Source of the DNA: Pseudonocardia ammonioxydans
GTDB lineage: Bacteria > Actinomycetota > Actinomycetes > Mycobacteriales > Pseudonocardiaceae
Reading direction: 5' to 3'
DNA: 64,000 bases
Assembly: GCF_900115005.1 (NCBI RefSeq)
Contig: NZ_FOUY01000008.1
Span: 124,001-188,000 of the forward strand
Shown here in pieces: positions 24,460 to 32,563 of the stretch (position 1 is the stretch's first letter; each line of letters starts with the position of its first letter). A program made the translations under genes and the position numbers. The notes below the pieces were generated by a model. The model searched no databases and was not told where the DNA came from. It worked only from the letters and a program-made list of their open reading frames with translations.

Positions 24460-24942
24460 TCAGGTCCGTGCGGCGAGCTCCGTCAGCGGGGAACCGGTCA
24501 GCCGGTAGGTCGTCCAGCCCTCGTTGGGCTGCGCCCCGATCGATCGGTAGAAGCCGATCGCCGGGGTGTTCCAGTCCAGCACGTTCCATTCCAGCCGGGC
24601 CCAGCCGCGCCGCGTGCACTCTGCGGCCAGCGCGGTGAGCAGCCGGGCGCCGTGCCCGTCGCCGCGGTGGCTGGGGGACACGAACAGGTCCTCCAGATGC
24701 ATGCCGGCGACGCCCTCCCAGGTCGAGAACGTGCGGAACCAGATCGCGATCCCCACGACCTCCGAGCCGGCGGTGGTCGCGACGAGCGCCCCGGCGACCG
24801 GGTCGTCGCCGAACAGCGCGGCGTGCAGCTGGCCGTCGGTCAGCCCGCACTCGTCGGCGGCCTTCTCGTAGTCGGCCAGCTCGTGCACGAGCCGCACCAT
24901 GACCGGCACGTCGTCGGGATGGGCCGCACGGACGCTGTTCAC
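24460..24942 (-). CDS. GNAT-family N-acetyltransferase
   Basis: A 160-aa single-domain GNAT enzyme. Acetyl-CoA motif A is LEDLFVSPSHRGDGHGARLLTALAAECTRRG (R/Q-x-x-G-x-G/A pattern RGDGHGA), and motif B is ARLEWNVLDWNTPAIGFYRSIGAQP. The WNVLDWNTPAIGFYRSIGA pattern is that of spermidine/spermine- or thialysine-type acetyltransferases (SSAT2-like), so a polyamine-like or amino-acid amine is a plausible substrate. GTG 24942 follows GGAGG and overlaps the stop of the upstream phosphatase gene (GTGA), so the two are translated together. Confidence 0.9.
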   Translation of the reverse strand: MNSVRAAHPDDVPVMVRLVHELADYEKAADECGLTDGQLHAALFGDDPVAGALVATTAGSEVVGIAIWFRTFSTWEGVAGMHLEDLFVSPSHRGDGHGARLLTALAAECTRRGWARLEWNVLDWNTPAIGFYRSIGAQPNEGWTTYRLTGSPLTELAART

Positions 24943-25601
24943 GAGTCCTCCGAGTCCTGCAGGGGGCGCTGGTTGACGTGGTCCAGTCGCGGGACCCCGC
25001 GCTCGAAGCCCAGCACGGTCACCCCGGCCGGGTCCATCCGGAAGTGGACACCGCCACGGGCGGGCAGGCCGATCCACCGGGCGGTCAGCACCCGGGAGAA
25101 GTGCCCGTGGCCGACGAGGACGACATCTCCGCCGGAGCCGGAGCCGGAGCGGGAGTTCGCGTCCCCGGCCGAGCCCAGCAGCGCGCGGGCCTCGGCGAGC
25201 ACGGCGTCGGCCCGGGCGGACACGTCGTCCGGGGTCTCGCCGCCGGGCCACGGTCCGTCCCAGATCGTCCAGCCGGGCAACGACTCCCGGATCTGCGGTG
25301 TGGTGCGGCCCTCGGCGTCGCCGTAGTCCCATTCGGACAGACGCTCGTCGACCTCGTCGACGGACAACCCGGCGAGGGCCGCGGTGTCCCGCGCGCGCGT
25401 GCGCGGGGAACACAGGACACGGGCCGGCGGATCGTCGCCGCGGACCAGCGCCAGTGCTGCCCGGGCCCGGCGTGCGGCGGACCGGCCCGCCTCGGTGAGA
25501 GGGACGTCCGTGCGTCCGGTGTGCTTGCCGGTCCGCGACCACTCGGTCTCGCCGTGACGCAGCAGCAGGATCCGGCCGCGGGGGCCGCTCTCGGGGCTCA
25601 C
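24939..25601 (-). CDS. Histidine phosphatase (phosphoglycerate-mutase-like) family protein
   Basis: A 220-aa branch-1 histidine phosphatase. Catalytic His is in LLLRHGETEWSRTGKHTGRTDVPLTEAGR; the second Arg in LCSPRTRARDTAAL; the acid in LSEWDYGDAEG; the second His in VVLVGHGHFSRVL. WDYGDAEGRTTPQIR is typical of acid-phosphatase or PGAM-like members. Between residues 170 and 185 there is a small SGSGSG linker. GTG 25601 is preferred: a TACCGT -10-like hexamer ends 8 nt upstream on the minus strand, and upstream residues are low-complexity. Coupled to the GNAT gene; substrate unknown. Confidence 0.88.
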   Translation of the reverse strand: MSPESGPRGRILLLRHGETEWSRTGKHTGRTDVPLTEAGRSAARRARAALALVRGDDPPARVLCSPRTRARDTAALAGLSVDEVDERLSEWDYGDAEGRTTPQIRESLPGWTIWDGPWPGGETPDDVSARADAVLAEARALLGSAGDANSRSGSGSGGDVVLVGHGHFSRVLTARWIGLPARGGVHFRMDPAGVTVLGFERGVPRLDHVNQRPLQDSEDS

Positions 25602-25788
25602 GAACGGCGACGGTAGCGATGCCCGGCCCGGCTCGCGGGCCGACGGTTCGCCCGGTCGGGGTCGATTCCCACCCGTCCGGGCGGTCACCGGCCGCGGGAA
25701 CCCCGCGTCGGGCCGCGCGTCCGGTGAGATCTACCCGGAGGGCGATCGGCCCCGGACCGCCCGTGCTCACCGGATCCCGAGGAGTGTC

Positions 25789-26772
25789 ATGTCGCAGCAT
25801 CCCCGCCGCGTCGCCCGGCGGATCGCCGGGATCGGTGCCGCGGCAGGCCTGGTCGTCGCCGCCGCACTGACCGTGCCCGCCGCCGGGTCGGCAGCGGCCG
25901 CCCCCGCTCCGGCCGCTGCGATCGGGCCCGGCGTGCAGATCGCGACGCCGGTCACCGGCGGGGCGGAGCTGTGCACGGCGAACTTCCTCTACACCCCGTC
26001 CGGCGGCCAGGACGGGCATCGCGACGGCGACGGTGCCGAGCACCAGAGCGCCCCCGCCGGAAAGCTCTACCTCGGTGCCGCCGCACACTGCATGGCCGGT
26101 GAGGAGGCGCGGTCCTCGGTCGACGGCTGCGTCGAGCCGGTCCAGCCCGAGGGCATCGAGGTGCGGATCGCCGGCCGGGACGGCCGGGACTACGCCGGGC
26201 GCGTCGCCTACAACTCGTGGGCGGTCATGCAGGAGCAGGGCGAGACCGACCCGCAGCGCTGCCTCTACAACGACTTCTCGCTGATCGAGCTGAGCCCGGA
26301 GGCTGCCGCCGTCGCGGATCCGACCGTGCCCGGCTTCGGTGGCCCGGTGGCACTCGACACCGACGGCACCCGCAACGGCGAGACCGTCTACAGCTACCAG
26401 CCGAACCAGCTCGGGGCGACGCCGAACAAGCAGGGGCTGAGCCTCGGCCGGCCGGACAGCCCGTGGACGCACGTCGTCGCGACGGCCCCGCCCGGTGTCC
26501 CCGGCGACTCCGGTTCGGGCTACCTCGACGCCGAGGGCCGGGCGTTCGGCCTGCTGTCCAGCCTGATGCTGCCGACCACCACCAACGGGGTCACCGACAT
26601 CGCCCTCGCCCTGGAGTACGCGGCCGAGCACGGTTCGGTCGGTGGGATCGAGCTCGTGCCGGGCACCCGGCCGTTCACCCCGGGCGGCCTGTCGCTGACC
26701 GAGCTGCCCAGCGGTCCCGCCCTGCCGCAGCCGCTCCCGGAACTGACACCGGCGCCGCTCGCCCACCCGTGA
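25789..26772 (+). CDS. Secreted trypsin-like (S1) serine protease
   Basis: 327 aa with a clear signal peptide (RRVARRIAGIGAAAGLVVAAALTVPAAGSAAAA; cleavage after AAA/APA). The catalytic triad is visible: His in LGAAAHCMAG, Asp in CLYNDFSLIEL, Ser in GVPGDSGSGYL. Cysteines in ELCTANFLY/AAAHC and DGCVEP/QRCLYND could form disulfides. It belongs with actinobacterial chymotrypsin-fold proteases of the S1 family. The C-terminal Pro-rich tail (LPQPLPELTPAPLAHP) may be a wall spacer. The stop codon is embedded in the second palindromic repeat. No obvious prosegment longer than 15 residues. Confidence 0.88.
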   Translation: MSQHPRRVARRIAGIGAAAGLVVAAALTVPAAGSAAAAPAPAAAIGPGVQIATPVTGGAELCTANFLYTPSGGQDGHRDGDGAEHQSAPAGKLYLGAAAHCMAGEEARSSVDGCVEPVQPEGIEVRIAGRDGRDYAGRVAYNSWAVMQEQGETDPQRCLYNDFSLIELSPEAAAVADPTVPGFGGPVALDTDGTRNGETVYSYQPNQLGATPNKQGLSLGRPDSPWTHVVATAPPGVPGDSGSGYLDAEGRAFGLLSSLMLPTTTNGVTDIALALEYAAEHGSVGGIELVPGTRPFTPGGLSLTELPSGPALPQPLPELTPAPLAHP

Positions 26773-26810
26773 GTGGTTATCGCGGCTCCCACCGCGATAA
26801 CCACTCACGG
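26767..26810. repeat. Palindromic repeat (copy 2) containing the stop codon of the protease gene
   Basis: A perfect 19-bp inverted repeat (arm CCGTGAGTGGTTATCGCGG at 26767-26785; complement at 26792-26810) with a 6-nt loop. The protease TGA lies in the left arm. It is nearly identical to the element at 6955-6996. Confidence 0.8.
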
Positions 26811-27054
26811 GTGGCGGAGCCGCTGTGTGCCGGTGCCCACTCCTGCGGTGCAGGAGCGTGGATCCGGCCGATCCCTGGTTAGACTTCTGCGCAGACCCGA
26901 CAGCCGTGTCCTGCCTCGGCTCCGCATCCGGAGCCGCGACGGCGGGATGGCCGTCCGGCACCGCGGCCCGGTCGACGACACCCGCGACCTCCGGTGCAAC
27001 GGCAGGCGCCCCCGTGTCCGGCGCCGCGTACGTACCTACCGCATGGAGTCTTCG

Positions 27055-28239
27055 ATGACGCTCGCCCAGGACCGTTCGGCTGCCCCTTCCGCTCCTGCCC
27101 CGGACGAGGTGTTCGGCGCGCACGAAGGGGGCAAGCTCGCGACCGGTCTCACCGCGCCATTGGCCGACGCGCGGGACCTGTCGATCGCCTACACCCCCGG
27201 TGTCGCCGACGTGTGCCGCGCGATCGCCGACGACGCCTCGCTCGCGTCCCGCTACACCTGGGCGCACCGGCTCGTCGCGGTCGTCAGCGACGGCACCGCG
27301 GTGCTGGGTCTGGGGGACATCGGGCCGCGCGCCTCGCTGCCGGTGATGGAGGGCAAGTCCGCGCTGTTCAAGTCGTTCGCCGGGCTGGACTCGATCCCGC
27401 TGGTGCTCGACACCACCGACGTCGACGAGATCGTCGAGACCCTGGTGCGCCTGCGCCCGACCTTCGGCGCGGTGAACCTCGAGGACGTCTCCGCGCCCCG
27501 CTGCTTCGAGCTCGAGCGCCGGCTGATCGAGGCGCTGGACTGCCCGGTCATGCACGACGACCAGCACGGCACCGCCGTCGTCCTGCTCGCGGCGCTCGAC
27601 GGTGCCTGCCGGCTGCAGGGCCGCCCGCTGTCCGGTCTGAAGATCGTGATCTCGGGGGCCGGTGCGGCCGGGATCGCCTGCGCGCGGATCCTGCTCGCCG
27701 CCGGGGCGTCCGACATCGTGCTGCTCGACTCCCGCGGGATCGTCGACGCCGGCCGTGGCGGCGAGAAGGCCGATCTGGCCGCGGTGACCAACCCGCGCGG
27801 GATCACCGGCGGGATCGCCGAGGCGATGGACGGGGCGGACGTGTTCGTCGGCCTCTCCAGCGCCGCGCTGCCCGAGGACGTGCTGGCCACGATGGCGCCC
27901 GAGGCGATGGTCTTCGCGCTGTCCAACCCGGACCCCGAGGTGCACCCCGACGTGGCCGCGCGGCACGCGGCGATCGTCGCGACCGGACGCAGTGACTTCC
28001 CCAACCAGATCAACAACGTGCTGGCCTTCCCGGGGATCTTCCGCGGCGCCCTCGACGCACACGCCCGCCGGATCACCGACGGCATGAAGGTCGCCGCGGC
28101 GCGGGCGATCGCGGACGTGGTGGCCGACGAGCTCACGCCCGCACGGATCGTCCCGGGCCCGTTCGACCCCCGGGTGGCACCCGCCGTCGCCGCCGCCGTC
28201 GCCCGCGCGGCGGAGGAGGCCGGGGTGGCATCCGCCTGA
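27055..28239 (+). CDS. NAD(P)-dependent malic enzyme
   Basis: Oxidative decarboxylation of malate to pyruvate, feeding NAD(P)H and acetyl-CoA metabolism. The 394-aa short bacterial form has the malic N domain (LSIAYTPGVADVCRAIADD; GDIGPRASLPVMEGKSALFKSFAGLD with the catalytic Lys; VNLEDVSAPRCFELE; VMHDDQHGTAVV). The NAD domain follows with ISGAGAAGIACARILL and ALSNPDPEVHP. ATG 27055 has GGAG 6 nt upstream; an in-frame ATG 12 nt earlier is possible. A -10-like TAGACT at 26880-26885 would give a leader of about 160 nt. It stands alone, not in an operon. Confidence 0.93.
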   Translation: MTLAQDRSAAPSAPAPDEVFGAHEGGKLATGLTAPLADARDLSIAYTPGVADVCRAIADDASLASRYTWAHRLVAVVSDGTAVLGLGDIGPRASLPVMEGKSALFKSFAGLDSIPLVLDTTDVDEIVETLVRLRPTFGAVNLEDVSAPRCFELERRLIEALDCPVMHDDQHGTAVVLLAALDGACRLQGRPLSGLKIVISGAGAAGIACARILLAAGASDIVLLDSRGIVDAGRGGEKADLAAVTNPRGITGGIAEAMDGADVFVGLSSAALPEDVLATMAPEAMVFALSNPDPEVHPDVAARHAAIVATGRSDFPNQINNVLAFPGIFRGALDAHARRITDGMKVAAARAIADVVADELTPARIVPGPFDPRVAPAVAAAVARAAEEAGVASA

Positions 28240-28540
28240 GCCGGCCCGTAACTCCGGTTACGAACCGTGCACGACGGGCCCGTGCGCCGAACGGCGTGCC
28301 GCGCTGTGAGCGGTCGGGTACGCACTGTCCACATTGTGTACGCCGTTCGGCGCCCGGCTACTGCCCTTCACCCTTCGATGCAGGCGTGTCACCAACGGTG
28401 AGCGTGTCCCGCCGCAGTTGATTACGCCGAACGGCCCCGTTACCCGCTGTACACGATGGCTCGATCGGGTCACCGGGGCGGATCGCCCGGCCCGGTGGCT
28501 CGTTGTTCCGGTGGAGCTGCCGAGCAGAACGGAGGCGGGC
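28240..28540. promoter_or_regulatory. 301-bp regulatory region with three CGCCGWWCGGCG palindromes
   Basis: Upstream of the EAL gene are CGCCGAACGGCG (28285-28296), its exact complement CGCCGTTCGGCG (28341-28352), and CGCCGAACGGCC (28425-28436, one change). Spacing is 56 and 84 bp. They look like repeated operator sites for a dimeric regulator. A short GTAAC/GTTAC hairpin just after the malic enzyme stop is the only candidate terminator. No gene is seen here. Confidence 0.5.
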
Positions 28541-31500
28541 GTGGCCGAGCTGGAACCGCGGACGGGGGACCGTCCGGGTGGTGCGTCCCGTGGGATGTCC
28601 GACGGGCCGGGGAACGGGACGGTGCGTGGGATGCGCCGCGATGCGGACCGGCCCACCGGGCTGGCCGGCGACCTCGCCCGCGTGTTCGGCGGGCCCGGTG
28701 GGGCCCCGGAGCACGCCCCGCGACCGGCTCCCGGGCCACGCTCCGCGGCGGCCCCGCGCGCCGCGGAGCAGCCCGGTGCGGACGCCCCCTTCGGTGCCGA
28801 GGCCCCGATCGGTGCGAGCGCCGCGTTCGGCGGGGAGGCCCCGTCCGCCCTCGATGCCCCGTCCGGTGCGGAGGCGCGGTTCGGCGCGGACGCCGCGTTC
28901 GGTGCGGAGCCGCGGTTCGGCGCGGAGGCCCCGTTCGGTGCGGAGGCCCCGTTCGGTGCGGAGACCGCGTTCGGCGCGGAGGCCCGGTCCGGCGGGGGTG
29001 CCTCCTCCGGAACGGAGGCCCCGATCGCCGAGCTCCCGCGCGCAACGCACGGCGCCGCCGGTCCGGCCACGGCGTTCGGCGGCGATCCGGCGCACGGGCT
29101 CGGCGACGTGACCGACCGGGACTTCGGCCGCCCGGCCCCGCAGCCCGACCTCACCGACCACTCGGCGGTGCAGCTCCCGCCGTCGCCCGCCCTGCTCTGC
29201 GACGCGGCCGGCGTCGTCCTGCACACCAATGCCGCGCTGCGCCGGCTCGCCGGGTCGGCCGACCCGACCGGGATGAAGCTCCCGCAGCTGCTGGTCGGCC
29301 CGGACTCCGACGCCCGCCTGGTCCGTGCCGACCGCCGGCTGGCCCGGGTGAAGGTGGTCCGCTGGCCGCAGCCGGGCGAGCGGACGGTCGTGCTGCTCAC
29401 CGCGTTCCCCGACGCCGCTCCCGCCGCGTCGGACGACGCCCCGGCGCTGGACCTGGAACGCGCGACCCGCTCGGGAACCTGGACGTTCGACCTGCAGGCC
29501 GGGACGCTGACCCGCAGCGAGGGCCTGGTCGAGCTCTACCGGACGCTGGGTGTGCGCCCGGACGGCCCGGACGGCCCGATCGAGGGCGAGCAGGTCGAGC
29601 GGGTGTGCCGGATGCTGCGCCGCGGGCCGGAGCAGTCGCCGAGCGCCGCCCGCGCAGCGCACGCCTCGGAGATCCGCCCGGAGGGCGGCTCCGTGCTGTC
29701 CTGCCGTACCCGGATCGACCGCACGCCGGGCGGTGCCCCGCTGCGGCTGATCGGCACCATCCAGGACGTCACCGACCGGCGTCGCGCCGAGTCCCGTGCG
29801 CAGCGCTCCGGGCAGCGCTTCGCCGACCTCGTCGCGACCATCACCACCGGCGTCGCGATGCTCGACGGCCGCGGCCGCGTCGTCGACGCCAACCCGGCGT
29901 TGTGCCAGCTGCTCGACGCCGACCTCGAGATGCTGCGTGGCGTCCCGGCCCGCAGCCTGTCCGCGGACCCGCACGCGTCGGCGACGCGGTCCGCCGAGCG
30001 GGGCGGCCTGCCGGACTGGCTGCGCGACCCGTCGCACCCGGAGCCGACCTACCGGATCGAGTCGCTGCCGCTGCTGCGCGCCGACGGCACCCGGGTCGAC
30101 TGCGAGGTCGTGGTCAACGCCGCCCCCTCCGACGACGGGCGCCCGTTCTGGCTGCTGGTCGTCACCGACGTCGGCGAGCGCCGGCGCGCCGCGGACGTGC
30201 TGCGCGAGGCGAACACGGTCGACCCGCTGACCCGGCTGCCGAACCGCGCCGGTCTGCTCGAGGTCGCCGACCGGCTGCTCGCCGGGCCGGACGCCGACCG
30301 CGTCGCCGTGGTCTGCGGTGACGTCGACGACTTCGCCCGGGTCAACACCGGCCTCGGTCACGAGGCCGGCGACACCCTGCTCGCCGAGGTGGCCGGGCGG
30401 CTGCAGCGCGAGCTCCCGCACGGGTGCACCGCCGGACGGCTGTCGGCGGACGAGTTCGCCGTCGTCTGTGCCGACGTCGGCGAGGCCGGCGGGCTGGAGC
30501 GCTTCGCCGCGACGGTGGCCGAGCTGATGTGCGGCACCGTGACCGTCACCGGCCGGCCGGTCGCCTTGACCGCCTCGGTCGGCGTCGCCACCCGGGAGGC
30601 GGTCCCGGCCGGGCCGCGGCCCGCGCGCGGGGACGACCTGCTGCGCTCGGCCGAGGTCGCGGTGCAGCAGGCCAAGCAGCGGGGCCGGGGCACCGTCGCC
30701 GTCGCCGACCAGGGCACCGTCGGCCCGGTCCAGCGCCAGCTCGAGCTGGAGGCCGAGCTGCGTGCCGCGATCGAGGCGGACGCGCTGCGGCTGGAGTACC
30801 AGCCGGTCGTCGGCCCGGACGGGACCGTGCTGTCCGCCGAGGCCCTGCTGCGCTGGTCGCACCCCGTGCACGGCGAGGTCTCGCCGGGCGAGTTCCTGCC
30901 GGTCGCCCAGCGCAGCGGCCTGCAGCGGGACCTGGACCTGTGGGTGCTGCGGACCGCCGCCGCCGAGGCCGCGACCTGGCCGCGGCACGGGCAGCGGATC
31001 GCCGTCGCCGTCAACCTCGCGGGTCTGCTCCCGGCCGACCCCGCGTTCCTCGACGAGGTCACGGCGGTCGTCGAGGGTGCCGGGCTGGGCTGGGACCAGC
31101 TCGTCCTCGAACTGGTCGAGACCAGCCTGGTCGCACTGCCGCAACCGGCGCTGGACGCGATGGGCGAGCTCGTGCGCCGCGGTGTCCGCTTCGCCGTCGA
31201 CGACTTCGGCACCGGCTACTCGTCGCTGGCGCGGCTCAAGGAGCTGCCCGCGCAGACCGTCAAGGTCGACCGGGCGTTCGTCACCGGGGTCGGGACCGAC
31301 CCGGCGGACTTCGCCCTGGCCCGGGCCGTGGTCGAGGTGGCCCGGGCGATGGGACGGTCCACCGTGGCCGAGGGCGTCGAGACCGCCGAGCAGTTCCACG
31401 TGCTGCGCGGGCTCGGGGTGAACGCGTTCCAGGGCTGGCTGTTCGCCCGCTCGCTGCGTCCCGACGACCTGCACCGGGTGCTGCGCGGCGGTGGCCTCCC

Positions 31501-31552
31501 GACCCCCGCGACGGCGGCGACGCCCCCCGGGGGGACACCGCACGCGTGGTGA
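28541..31552 (+). CDS. PAS-degenerate GGDEF-EAL protein (c-di-GMP phosphodiesterase)
   Basis: A 1003-aa soluble signalling protein. Order: a low-complexity N-terminus with hexapeptide repeats (residues 82-161), two PAS-like regions (ALLCDAAGVVLHTNAALRRL; VATITTGVAMLDGRGRVVDANPALCQLL), GGDEF (from about residue 560), and EAL (from about 740). The GGDEF signature is degraded to SADEF (RLSADEFAVV), so cyclase activity is unlikely; it may instead bind GTP and regulate the EAL. EAL residues are complete: AEALLRW, VAVNLAGLL, LELVETSL, VDDFGTGYSSL, VKVDRAFV, VAEGVET. GTG 28541 is set by GGAGG 5 nt upstream; the open frame starts earlier (28334). Confidence 0.9.
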   Translation: MAELEPRTGDRPGGASRGMSDGPGNGTVRGMRRDADRPTGLAGDLARVFGGPGGAPEHAPRPAPGPRSAAAPRAAEQPGADAPFGAEAPIGASAAFGGEAPSALDAPSGAEARFGADAAFGAEPRFGAEAPFGAEAPFGAETAFGAEARSGGGASSGTEAPIAELPRATHGAAGPATAFGGDPAHGLGDVTDRDFGRPAPQPDLTDHSAVQLPPSPALLCDAAGVVLHTNAALRRLAGSADPTGMKLPQLLVGPDSDARLVRADRRLARVKVVRWPQPGERTVVLLTAFPDAAPAASDDAPALDLERATRSGTWTFDLQAGTLTRSEGLVELYRTLGVRPDGPDGPIEGEQVERVCRMLRRGPEQSPSAARAAHASEIRPEGGSVLSCRTRIDRTPGGAPLRLIGTIQDVTDRRRAESRAQRSGQRFADLVATITTGVAMLDGRGRVVDANPALCQLLDADLEMLRGVPARSLSADPHASATRSAERGGLPDWLRDPSHPEPTYRIESLPLLRADGTRVDCEVVVNAAPSDDGRPFWLLVVTDVGERRRAADVLREANTVDPLTRLPNRAGLLEVADRLLAGPDADRVAVVCGDVDDFARVNTGLGHEAGDTLLAEVAGRLQRELPHGCTAGRLSADEFAVVCADVGEAGGLERFAATVAELMCGTVTVTGRPVALTASVGVATREAVPAGPRPARGDDLLRSAEVAVQQAKQRGRGTVAVADQGTVGPVQRQLELEAELRAAIEADALRLEYQPVVGPDGTVLSAEALLRWSHPVHGEVSPGEFLPVAQRSGLQRDLDLWVLRTAAAEAATWPRHGQRIAVAVNLAGLLPADPAFLDEVTAVVEGAGLGWDQLVLELVETSLVALPQPALDAMGELVRRGVRFAVDDFGTGYSSLARLKELPAQTVKVDRAFVTGVGTDPADFALARAVVEVARAMGRSTVAEGVETAEQFHVLRGLGVNAFQGWLFARSLRPDDLHRVLRGGGLPTPATAATPPGGTPHAW
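28784..29023 (+). repeat. 18-bp in-frame tandem repeat encoding a hexapeptide repeat
   Basis: Roughly 13 degenerate copies of an 18-bp unit encode hexapeptides of the type A-P-F-G-A-E. The middle copies are identical at DNA level (unit TTCGGTGCGGAGGCCCCG). The repeat lies in the disordered N-terminus of the EAL protein. Such arrays change copy number by slippage. Confidence 0.75.
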
Positions 31553-31570
31553 GCCACCCGGTCCCGGACC

Positions 31571-32407
31571 TCACGCGGACCGGGCCCGGCCGGACAGGCT
31601 CCCGGCCAGCGCGCGGACCGTGTCGACACCGCCGGAGGTGTCACCGAGCGGGCTGAGCACGACGTGGTCCGCACCGGCCGCGTGGTGCTCGGCCACCCGC
31701 GCGGCCACGTCGTCGGGTGTGCCCTGCGCGGTCACCGCGTCGACGAGCCGGTCGGCGACGGTGTCGATCTCGTCGTCGGTGAAGCCGAGCCGCCGGGTGT
31801 TGGCCCGGTACCCGGGGACCCGGAGCAGGAACCCGAGCATCTCGACGGCCCCGGTTCGGGCGGCCTCGCCGGCCGGCCGGGTGGTCGCCAGGACGGTCGG
31901 CAGCATGACGGCGAGCAGCCGGTCCGGTCCGAGCGCGGCCCGGGCGTCGGCGGTGTGCTCCGGGGTGACGAGCAGAGTCACCGCACCGGCGAACCGGTCC
32001 CGGGCCAGCGCCAGCTTGCGGGGACCGAGCGCGGCGAGGAGCCGTTCCGGTCGCGGCACCGGTGGGTCGGCGGCGTCGAGCTCGTCCAGGTAGGACTCGA
32101 GCGCGCCGAGTGCCCGCGGCTGCTGCGGTGCGCCGAGTCCGGTGAGGAACCGCCCGGGGTGCCGGCGGGCCGCGTCGGCGTGCAGCGCGGCGACCGCGTG
32201 GGCGGGATGGACGCCGGCCGGCACGATCCCGGGGACGACGACGGCGTCCCGGGTGCTGTCGAGCACCCCGGTGAGCCGGTCGAGCCGGTCGATCGCGCCG
32301 CCGGAGAGCCAGAGCGTGCGGGCGCCGGCCGCCTCCAGCGCGGCGGCGTCGGCGGGAGCGGGTCCGGTGGCGTAGCCGATCGGCCCGAGGGACGTCGTGG
32401 TGGTCAC
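31571..32407 (-). CDS. LLM-class F420-dependent oxidoreductase (TIGR03620-type)
   Basis: A 278-aa luciferase-like TIM-barrel protein. Features: LGPIGYATGPAPADAAALEAAGARTLWLSGG, ILDSTR-type ...VLDSTRDAVVVPGIVPAG, HPGRFLTGLGAPQQPRALGALESYLDELDA, and VPGYRANTRRLGFTDDEIDTVADRLVDAV. These match the short F420-dependent oxidoreductases expanded in actinobacteria. Cofactor preference (F420 versus FMN) is inferred from the clade. The GTG start at 32407 follows a promoter with a MerR-like spacer palindrome. It converges with the EAL gene 18 bp away. Substrate unknown. Confidence 0.83.
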   Translation of the reverse strand: MTTTTSLGPIGYATGPAPADAAALEAAGARTLWLSGGAIDRLDRLTGVLDSTRDAVVVPGIVPAGVHPAHAVAALHADAARRHPGRFLTGLGAPQQPRALGALESYLDELDAADPPVPRPERLLAALGPRKLALARDRFAGAVTLLVTPEHTADARAALGPDRLLAVMLPTVLATTRPAGEAARTGAVEMLGFLLRVPGYRANTRRLGFTDDEIDTVADRLVDAVTAQGTPDDVAARVAEHHAAGADHVVLSPLGDTSGGVDTVRALAGSLSGRARSA

Positions 32408-32423
32408 GGCGTCGAGAGTGGAG

Positions 32424-32445
32424 CCTGAAGTGGACTTCAGGTCAA
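32424..32445 (-). promoter_or_regulatory. MerR-type promoter of the LLM oxidoreductase gene
   Basis: On the minus strand TTGACC (32445-32440) is the -35. Next comes a 19-bp spacer, then CACTCT as a weak -10. The palindrome CCTGAAG-4-CTTCAGG (32424-32441) overlaps the -35 end and fills the spacer. A long spacer (19-20 bp) holding a palindrome is the hallmark of promoters activated by MerR-family regulators. No merR gene is in the window. Confidence 0.55.
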
Positions 32446-32563
32446 GCGGGACCGTGCCGGGCCGTGTCCCGGGTCGAGGGTCGCCGGTCGCGCGCGACCG
32501 GGTTAGTGTGCGACGGCCACGCGGCTGCGACCGGCCGCACGCCGAGATCAGGGGGAACCGGCG

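Noticed and set aside
20465..24850. A 1461-codon open frame on the minus strand
   Set aside because: Only the first-transcribed part is antisense to the DUF222-HNH gene; the true product (DAGK-like) begins at GTG 21415. The remaining residues are low-complexity and show no family.
24460..28062. A 1200-codon minus-strand frame reading through several genes
   Set aside because: Only the last 160 codons (GNAT) are real; the rest opposes the malic enzyme and protease genes.
28240..28540. A c-di-GMP riboswitch upstream of the EAL gene
   Set aside because: No conserved GEMM-type core was found; the palindromes explain the region better.
28358..31543. A 1061-codon minus-strand frame opposite the EAL gene
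   Set aside because: Shadow of the GGDEF-EAL gene: repetitive Arg/Gly composition, no domain.
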